Assembly: GCA_002256685.1 (NCBI GenBank)
Contig: NQJH01000160.1
Location: 1 to 5,017, forward strand
DNA length: 5,017 nucleotides
Source: Methylococcaceae bacterium NSP1-2
Lineage (GTDB): Bacteria > Pseudomonadota > Gammaproteobacteria > Methylococcales > Methylomonadaceae
Direction: 5' to 3'
The translations under genes were made by a program, and so were the position numbers. The notes beneath the pieces are model-generated. The model saw only the letters and a list, made by a program, of their open reading frames with translations, searched no databases and was not told where the DNA came from. Below are positions 1-5,017 of the stretch, one piece after another. Position 1 is the stretch's first letter; the number at the start of each line of letters is the position of its first letter.

Positions 1-1
1 T

Positions 2-1804
2 GAATCATTGACACTGTTTGCAACGCACACTCAAGCAACGATAGCGCAGGGCGAGTCTAGCGAAACCTTATTGAATAAGGTCAATGCACCGTGGGATTTA
101 AGTGAGTTATTAGCCCATGTTTATTGTGCCGCTGATAGTGCAACCGCCCAGCGTTTATCGCACCAACTGCAAGCCCATGAATCCATTATTACCCCAGATG
201 GTCTTTGGTTGAGTGCAGGGTGGTTGAAAATTCAGCGTAGTAAAGATCATAAAACCGGCGTGTTACAGCGCGAAAAAGACTTACGCGAGTTAAAGCAACA
301 GTTAGAGCATATACAAAACAATATCGCCGACAGTGAAGATAAACTAGAAGTTACTGAACGTCGCCTAAAAGAAGCCGAAGCACAACGTGAAGCAATAGCG
401 CGACGTGATAGCAATTTAGGCATGGAATTGTCGCTTAAAAATTCAGAATTCAGTGCGCAATCTGCCCGATTAGAGCAACAGCACCGCCGTCTGGAACAAA
501 TTCGTCATGAACAACAAGATATTAATATTGAACTGACTAAAACGATTGCAACCCTCGCCGAGGCAGGGCAGTTGCATACACAAGCCGAAGATATTATGGC
601 GGAGCAAGAAACCACCAGACAACAGCTAGAGGCGTTAAATCAAGAATTACAATCCTCACAACATGAGACTGACCACGCGGTTAATGAAGCGCGGCAACAG
701 GTTTTTAGTATTAAGGCGAAAATTGAATCGCTGCGTGCTTCGGAACAGTTAACCAGTAAGCAAATAGAACGTTTACAGCTGCAACATCAACAAGCTGTCG
801 CGCATATTGCTCAATTGGAAAACAAACAGCAACACACGCACACAACATTGGCTGAAGAAAAAGAGTTGCTAGCGAATAAAATTATCGAAAAAAATCAATT
901 GGAACAACGCTTAAAAACTGAGCGGCAAATTCAACAGGATTTGGAAACTAATATCACTGAGTTAGCTAAGGAACACACGCGGGTACAAAGAGCCTTAGAA
1001 ACTGAGAAGGAAACACTGGATAAGCTGCGTCTTGACAGTCAAGAAAGTAAAGTGCGTGGGCAAACCGTCAACGAGCAACTCAAAGAAATGAATGCCGATG
1101 CCGAACAGGTGTTAAAAAATCTGCCCGAATTCGCACAAGAATCCGTGTGGAAACAAAAATCCGATGAATTATCGACACAAATTGAGCGTTTAGGCACAAT
1201 TAATCTGACGGCTATTGAAGAATATAAAGAACAATCCGAGCGTTTAGCGTTTTTAAATGCCCAACATGCCGATTTAATTGAAGCCTTACAAACCTTAGAA
1301 GGGGCAATTCATACCATTGATAAAGAAAGTCGGTTACGTTTTAAAGAAACATTCGATAAAATAAACACAGGCTTACAAGAAAAATTTCCAAAATTATTCG
1401 GTGGTGGTCAAGCTTATTTAGAATTAACTGAACAGGATGTATTAGAATCAGGCGTTAATATTATTGCTAGACCACCGGGTAAAAAAAATAGCAGCATTCA
1501 TTTATTATCGGGTGGCGAAAAAGCATTAACAGCGGTAGCACTGGTGTTTTCAATTTTTGAACTCAATCCCGCGCCGTTTTGCTTATTAGACGAAGTTGAC
1601 GCACCACTTGATGATGCGAATGTCGGACGATTTTCAAAAATGGTTGAAGAAATGTCCGCCACTGTGCAGTTTTTATATATTTCACATAATAAGGTTACAA
1701 TGGAAATCTCGAAACAGTTAGCAGGTGTTACCATGAAAGAACCGGGCGTGTCCCGAATGGTCGCGGTTGATATTGAAGCAGCAGTCACAATGGCGGAAAT
1801 CTAA
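2..1804 (+). CDS. smc: Chromosome partition/condensin protein Smc, C-terminal half (5' partial)
   Basis: Smc is the ATPase core of the bacterial condensin complex; with ScpA and ScpB it compacts the nucleoid and helps separate sister chromosomes. The reading frame is already open at base 2, so this is a gene truncated by the window edge; the TTG at position 8 is not its real start. About 600 residues remain, as expected for hinge end to C terminus of a roughly 1,170-residue Smc. Fragment residues 1-80 match the end of the hinge, including the segment ending GLWLSAGWLKIQR. A long Gln/Glu/Lys-rich coiled coil follows to about residue 430. The C-terminal ATPase head carries the ABC signature LSGGEK (bases 1505-1522), Walker B with D-loop PFCLLDEVDAPLDD (from base 1574) and the switch histidine in YISHNK (1676-1693). 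All key head residues are intact. The stop overlaps the zipA start, so the two are probably cotranscribed. Confidence 0.96.
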   Translation, partial: ESLTLFATHTQATIAQGESSETLLNKVNAPWDLSELLAHVYCAADSATAQRLSHQLQAHESIITPDGLWLSAGWLKIQRSKDHKTGVLQREKDLRELKQQLEHIQNNIADSEDKLEVTERRLKEAEAQREAIARRDSNLGMELSLKNSEFSAQSARLEQQHRRLEQIRHEQQDINIELTKTIATLAEAGQLHTQAEDIMAEQETTRQQLEALNQELQSSQHETDHAVNEARQQVFSIKAKIESLRASEQLTSKQIERLQLQHQQAVAHIAQLENKQQHTHTTLAEEKELLANKIIEKNQLEQRLKTERQIQQDLETNITELAKEHTRVQRALETEKETLDKLRLDSQESKVRGQTVNEQLKEMNADAEQVLKNLPEFAQESVWKQKSDELSTQIERLGTINLTAIEEYKEQSERLAFLNAQHADLIEALQTLEGAIHTIDKESRLRFKETFDKINTGLQEKFPKLFGGGQAYLELTEQDVLESGVNIIARPPGKKNSSIHLLSGGEKALTAVALVFSIFELNPAPFCLLDEVDAPLDDANVGRFSKMVEEMSATVQFLYISHNKVTMEISKQLAGVTMKEPGVSRMVAVDIEAAVTMAEI

Positions 1805-2508
1805 TGGATAAAGAAATATTAAGAATTGTAATTATCGCCACAGGGCTGATTATCGTTATTCTCATGTTGACATGGGGCTATTTAAAAGACAGAAAAGCCC
1901 AAAGAGAAATGGACTTTGATGAGGATGATCAGGACGCACAAAAAGTGAGTGATGATTCATCAAATATGCGTGATATTTCGGCAAACAGTAGTGATGATGA
2001 GGTGTATATTGAACCTTTAGGTCCTGCGGTCATTAGTCCATCCGATAACTATTATGTAGCTGACGAGGATGATGAGGCAGAGGAAGAAGATGATTTTTCG
2101 CCCGTTCCGCCGCGTATTGCTACGCCCTCGATTATTCAGTTCTGTCTGGTCGCCAAATCTGAAGACGGTTTTAATGGTCTTGATTTAATTCGTGCTTTTA
2201 GAATAGCGGGACTTAAATATGGCAGTTTAAAAATATTTGAACGCCTAGATGCCAATCAATTGGTTGATTTTGGTGTCGCATGTATGGTCGAACCGGGTAC
2301 GTTTCCAAGTAATCATTTAGATACTTTTCACTGCCCCGGTATCGTTTTTTTCATGCAGCCTGATGCCTTAGATGATGCAATCGCTGTTTTTGATGACTAC
2401 ATTGAAACCATTCGCATGTTAGCGATAGAGTTAGAAGGCGATATTTGGGATCATCAAAGACGACCACTCACAGAAGCGACCGTAAAAGCCATTCGCCAGA
2501 GTTTGTAA
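1804..2508 (+). CDS. zipA: Cell division protein ZipA
   Basis: ZipA is an inner-membrane division protein that binds the C-terminal tail of FtsZ and tethers the Z ring to the membrane. This 234-residue protein has the family layout: no cleaved signal, one N-terminal membrane segment at about residues 5-27 (ILRIVIIATGLIIVILML) followed by the basic KDRK cluster, a linker, and a C-terminal FtsZ-binding domain at about 108-234. The last domain matches the family in the segments MVEPGTF (161-167), PGIVFFMQ (178-185) and the DxxRRP-like stretch DHQRRPL (216-222). It is much shorter than the 328-residue E. coli protein, because the linker is only about 75 residues. That linker is strongly acidic (about 25 Asp/Glu against two basic residues between 35 and 97), not Pro/Gln-rich. 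The ATG overlaps the smc stop by one base and has only a weak GGA six bases upstream, which suggests translational coupling. Confidence 0.95.
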   Translation: MDKEILRIVIIATGLIIVILMLTWGYLKDRKAQREMDFDEDDQDAQKVSDDSSNMRDISANSSDDEVYIEPLGPAVISPSDNYYVADEDDEAEEEDDFSPVPPRIATPSIIQFCLVAKSEDGFNGLDLIRAFRIAGLKYGSLKIFERLDANQLVDFGVACMVEPGTFPSNHLDTFHCPGIVFFMQPDALDDAIAVFDDYIETIRMLAIELEGDIWDHQRRPLTEATVKAIRQSL

Positions 2509-2511
2509 TGA

Positions 2512-2539
2512 TGGAGTACAAACTTAGGTTTGTACTCCA
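2512..2539. repeat. Perfect 12-bp inverted repeat (hairpin 1) after zipA
   Basis: The arm TGGAGTACAAAC (2512-2523) is exactly complementary to 2528-2539, with a four-base loop TTAG. It begins three bases after the zipA stop codon. The downstream bases ATTCTGTATAG contain no T tract, so it is not a classical intrinsic terminator on this strand, and the flanks on the other strand are not T-rich either. It could protect the 3' end of the smc-zipA message, or be half of a dispersed intergenic repeat together with the adjacent hairpin. The structure is directly visible; the role is not. Confidence 0.85.
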
Positions 2540-2545
2540 ATTCTG

Positions 2546-2573
2546 TATAGGTGCGAATGAATTCGCACCTATA
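2546..2573. repeat. Perfect 13-bp inverted repeat (hairpin 2) before ligA
   Basis: The arm TATAGGTGCGAAT (2546-2558) is exactly complementary to 2561-2573; the centre is GA, so the real loop is probably four bases, TGAA. It lies six bases after hairpin 1, so the two form a compact 62-bp block in a 95-bp gap. The following bases ACAAATTAGG lack a T tract, so intrinsic termination is unlikely. Arms containing GGTGCGAAT/ATTCGCACC look like the short palindromic elements dispersed between genes in some gammaproteobacteria, but copy number cannot be seen here. Confidence 0.85.
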
Positions 2574-2590
2574 ACAAATTAGGTAACTTT

Positions 2591-2594
2591 GGAG
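2591..2594 (+). promoter_or_regulatory. Shine-Dalgarno sequence of ligA
   Basis: GGAG lies nine bases before the TTG at 2604 and fifteen bases before the in-frame ATG at 2610. The spacing favours the TTG, whereas codon preference favours the ATG; the two starts differ by only two residues. The surrounding TTGGAGT (2589-2595) is complementary to ACTCCAA in the right arm of hairpin 1 and its flanking base. Confidence 0.6.
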
Positions 2595-2603
2595 TTTTGA
2601 ATC

Positions 2604-4607
2604 TTGAATATGACTTATCAGCAACTGGTTGAACGCATTAATCTATGGAATCATGCGTATTATGTCCTTGATAACCCATTGGTCAGTGATGCAGAATACG
2701 ATCAAGCTTTTCAAGTATTACTGGCTCTGGAAGCTGAAAATCCAGACTTAGTTAGTCCAGCATCGCCCTCGCAACGCGTTGGTGCAAAACCAATAGACGA
2801 ATTTAAAAAAGTAGAGCATAGCGTTAAAATGCTCTCGTTAGCGAATGCGTTTTCACTGCAAGAAACTTACGATTTCTTTGAAAAAGCCGCTAAAGAACTG
2901 GATGTTTCCCCCTCAGCACTGGCTATTTTTAGCGAGCCTAAACTCGATGGTTTAGCCATCACTATTCATTACGATAACGGGCTATTCAGCCATGCCGCAA
3001 CACGCGGTGATGGGCAAATCGGCGAAGACGTAACCCACAACATTAAAACCATCAAATCCGTACCGCTAAAACTCGACACCGACACGCCGCCTGAAAAATT
3101 AGAAGTGCGCGGTGAAGTGTTCATGCCTAAAGCCGCGTTTGAAAAACTCAATCGCTTGGCTGCACAACAAAACAGCAAAGTATTTGTTAATCCCAGAAAT
3201 GCCGCCGCTGGCACAGTTCGGCAAATGAATCCCAAAATTGCCGCCGCCAGAGATTTGCAATTCATACCCTACAGCGTCGGCGAATATCAAAATAAACATG
3301 AATTCACCCGCCATTCTGAAATCATCGATTATCTGGTGTCGCTAGGTTTTAGACGCAACCCTCATTGCTATGCGTTTTCAGGGAGTTTTGACGCGTTTGC
3401 CGAAAATTATCAACGCATGGAATCGCTTAGAGACAGCCTGCCGATGGAAATTGATGGCATCGTTTACAAAATCGATGATTTAGCCACACAAAACGCTTTA
3501 GGTTTTATTGCCCGTTCACCCAAATGGGCAGTGGCTAGAAAATTCCCTGCACAACAAGCCATCACCCAACTGTTAGGCGTGGATTTTCAAGTTGGACGCA
3601 CGGGGGTTTTAACGCCTGTGGCTCGTTTAGAGCCGGTATTCGTCGCAGGTGTTACCGTCAGCAATGCTACCTTGCACAACATGGACGAAATTGAGCGTTT
3701 AGGCTTGTGCATCGGTGATAGTGTAGAAATTCAAAGGGCAGGGGATGTGATACCCAAAGTGGTTAAAGTCGTGGAACAAAGCGAACAGAGACTACCGATT
3801 ATTATGCCAGCCCGTTGCCCTGTCTGTGATTCACCTGTAGCAAGAACCGAAGGGCAAGCTGCTTTTCGTTGTACGGGGTGGTTGTGTTGTGCCGCGCAAG
3901 GCGCAGAGCGTATTGAACATTACGCCTCGCGTCGGTGTATGAACATCGTTAACCTAGGCACTAAATTAATTGAATTGCTGTATAACAAAGGCATTCTTAA
4001 AACCATCGCTGATATTTATAAAATTCAACTGCATGATATTGCCTCCTTAGAAGGGCAAGGCGAAAAAAGTGCGCAAAATGTGCTGGATTCTATCGAAGCC
4101 TCAAAAACAACCAAACTGGGGACATTTTTAGCTGCATTAGGCATACCTGAAGTCGGCGAAGGTGGCTCGAAAAATATTGCCAAGTATTTTAAAAACTTGC
4201 CTGCCATTCAATCCGCTAGCTTTGAAGAACTGATGCAAGTACCCGATGTCGGACCTGTGACCGCGAAAAGTATCGTGGATTTTTTTCAAAATGCTAAAAA
4301 TCAAGCCATTGTTGCCGACATTATTAACGCGGGTGTGAACTGGGAAGATGAACAACATGAACCCGCACAAGCACAACCGCTAGCAGGGCAAACATGGGTA
4401 TTAACAGGGACAATGTCGGTACCTCGTCATGAAGCCAAAGCACTGCTAGAAAGTCTAGGCGCGAAAGTGGCTGGGTCGGTTTCTAAAAAAACTGACTGCG
4501 TGGTAGCAGGTGCAGAGGCAGGTTCTAAATTGGCAAAAGCTGAAGAGTTAGGCGTTAGAGTGATCAATGAAGCCGAGTTTTTGGCAGAGTTTAATCTGTC
4601 TTCGTAG
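2604..4607 (+). CDS. ligA: NAD+-dependent DNA ligase LigA
   Basis: LigA seals 3'-OH/5'-phosphate nicks in duplex DNA during replication and repair, using NAD+ to form a ligase-adenylate. All family domains are present in 667 residues (E. coli 671). Domain Ia (about 1-65) has the NMN-site residues Y19, D29, Y32 and D33 (DAEYD). The nucleotidyltransferase domain (about 66-315) has the adenylated lysine K113 in EPKLDG, TRGDG (133-137), RGEVF with E171, NPRNAAAG (196-203), EIDGIVYK with K289, and K313 in KFPAQ. An OB fold (about 320-400) follows, then a zinc finger with C405, C408, C423 and C429, helix-hairpin-helix repeats (about 435-585) and a C-terminal BRCT domain (about 592-667) with SVSKKTD. 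All catalytic residues are intact. The DGLG-type motif after the zinc finger reads VNLG (449-452). The start is TTG 2604 (SD spacing nine) or ATG 2610. It follows zipA as in other gammaproteobacteria, but is separated from it by two hairpins. Confidence 0.97.
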   Translation: MNMTYQQLVERINLWNHAYYVLDNPLVSDAEYDQAFQVLLALEAENPDLVSPASPSQRVGAKPIDEFKKVEHSVKMLSLANAFSLQETYDFFEKAAKELDVSPSALAIFSEPKLDGLAITIHYDNGLFSHAATRGDGQIGEDVTHNIKTIKSVPLKLDTDTPPEKLEVRGEVFMPKAAFEKLNRLAAQQNSKVFVNPRNAAAGTVRQMNPKIAAARDLQFIPYSVGEYQNKHEFTRHSEIIDYLVSLGFRRNPHCYAFSGSFDAFAENYQRMESLRDSLPMEIDGIVYKIDDLATQNALGFIARSPKWAVARKFPAQQAITQLLGVDFQVGRTGVLTPVARLEPVFVAGVTVSNATLHNMDEIERLGLCIGDSVEIQRAGDVIPKVVKVVEQSEQRLPIIMPARCPVCDSPVARTEGQAAFRCTGWLCCAAQGAERIEHYASRRCMNIVNLGTKLIELLYNKGILKTIADIYKIQLHDIASLEGQGEKSAQNVLDSIEASKTTKLGTFLAALGIPEVGEGGSKNIAKYFKNLPAIQSASFEELMQVPDVGPVTAKSIVDFFQNAKNQAIVADIINAGVNWEDEQHEPAQAQPLAGQTWVLTGTMSVPRHEAKALLESLGAKVAGSVSKKTDCVVAGAEAGSKLAKAEELGVRVINEAEFLAEFNLSS

Positions 4608-4712
4608 GAAAATGGGGTACATATAAACCGAGCTTTGACAACCTAAGTCGTAAAAATGCCGTAGTTTGATTGCGGGTGAATTGAATTGCAACATAGTTTA
4701 TAGGCGTATCTC

Positions 4713-5017
4713 ATGATTAAAATAATTTTTAACGAAACCGAACTGCAACAAATGCAAAACAAAATGCGTGAATATTTTCAAACACACTGGAAAATATTTT
4801 TAGCAGAGGGTATTTTTCTTATCGTACTAGGAACGCTTGCTATACTGATTCCGCAGTTTTTTACCGATCTTATTGTGGTCGTTTTAGGTTGGATTTTGTT
4901 ATTTAGTGGTATACAGTTAATCATTCGAAGTTTGTTTATTGCCAGAATGCCAGGATTTGGATTGTGGCTATTTATCGGGATTTTACAGGTGGTTATTGGT
5001 TATTTATTTCTTGCTAA
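4713..5017 (+). CDS. HdeD/DUF308 family multipass membrane protein, N-terminal part (3' partial)
   Basis: An open frame of 101 codons begins at ATG 4713 and is still open at the window end. The first 27 residues are hydrophilic, with a Gln/Glu/Lys-rich probable helix. Three hydrophobic segments follow at about 28-50, 53-72 and 83-101. The repeated pattern (aromatic and Gly-rich helices with GIFLIVLGTLAILIP, then GWILLFSGIQLI and GILQVVIGYLFL) is that of the HdeD/DUF308 family, whose E. coli member is an inner-membrane protein of about 190 residues and six helices linked to acid resistance. By length this fragment would be about half. A short AGG at 4702-4704, eight bases before the ATG, is a plausible ribosome binding site. 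The 105-bp gap after ligA suggests it may be transcribed separately, but I see no convincing promoter. Its function in this organism is inferred from family resemblance only; acid resistance need not apply. Confidence 0.8.
   Translation, partial: MIKIIFNETELQQMQNKMREYFQTHWKIFLAEGIFLIVLGTLAILIPQFFTDLIVVVLGWILLFSGIQLIIRSLFIARMPGFGLWLFIGILQVVIGYLFLA

Noticed and set aside
8..10. TTG at position 8 as a start codon for Smc
   Set aside because: The frame is open upstream to the window edge and the protein begins mid-hinge, so the gene is truncated by the window rather than starting here.
1498..1788. Minus-strand open frame of 96 codons opposite the Smc ATPase head
   Set aside because: It lies entirely opposite conserved Smc motifs and its translation resembles no family I recognise; it is a shadow of the real gene.
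2570..2575. Possible -10 box TATAAC for a ligA promoter
   Set aside because: Bases at the right distance upstream (about 2546-2553) show no -35-like hexamer, and the match mostly comes from the end of hairpin 2.
2512..2580. Rho-independent terminator between zipA and ligA
   Set aside because: The hairpins are strong but neither is followed by a T tract on either strand, so I call them inverted repeats instead.
2969..3314. Overlapping minus-strand open frames of 98 and 71 codons inside ligA
   Set aside because: They are opposite the conserved nucleotidyltransferase domain, have no recognisable domain, and overlap each other in different frames.
4025..4376. Minus-strand open frames of 60 and 79 codons inside ligA
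   Set aside because: They are shadows of the helix-hairpin-helix region with no supporting protein similarity.
4635..4640. TTGACA as -35 box for the HdeD-like gene
   Set aside because: A perfect -35 hexamer, but bases 16-18 downstream (around GCCGTA) do not resemble a -10 box.

Overview
The window looks like chromosomal core sequence from a gammaproteobacterium with modest GC content: Leu TTA, Lys AAA and Gln CAA are frequent, and by eye GC is in the low 40s percent. Two things point to this group. ZipA is a cell-division protein essentially confined to Gammaproteobacteria. The order smc - zipA - ligA on one strand is also a known arrangement in non-enteric members such as Pseudomonas. A canonical Smc, rather than MukB, also argues against an enteric relative. 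The exact genus cannot be set from the sequence alone; a sulfur-oxidising or methanotrophic lineage of low GC would fit, but that is a guess.

Layout, all genes on the + strand. Positions 2-1804 hold the C-terminal half of Smc, cut by the window start within the hinge. Positions 1804-2508 hold zipA, whose ATG overlaps the smc stop codon by one base (TAATG). Positions 2509-2603 are a 95-bp gap with two perfect hairpins back to back, followed by a Shine-Dalgarno sequence. Positions 2604-4607 hold a full-length NAD+-dependent DNA ligase (ligA). Positions 4608-4712 are a gap in which I recognise no terminator or convincing promoter. Positions 4713-5017 hold the start of an HdeD/DUF308-type membrane protein that runs off the end. 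No RNA genes, CRISPR, insertion sequences or phage genes are visible.

The first three genes serve chromosome maintenance and division: Smc compacts and helps segregate the chromosome, ZipA anchors FtsZ to the inner membrane at the septum, and LigA seals Okazaki fragments and repair nicks. The HdeD-like gene is probably a separate unit of stress-related or unknown membrane function. I found no convincing new biological system. The points most worth a second look are the paired hairpins before ligA and the complementarity of one arm to the ligA ribosome binding site, the unusually short and acidic ZipA linker, and an altered DGLG-type motif in LigA.
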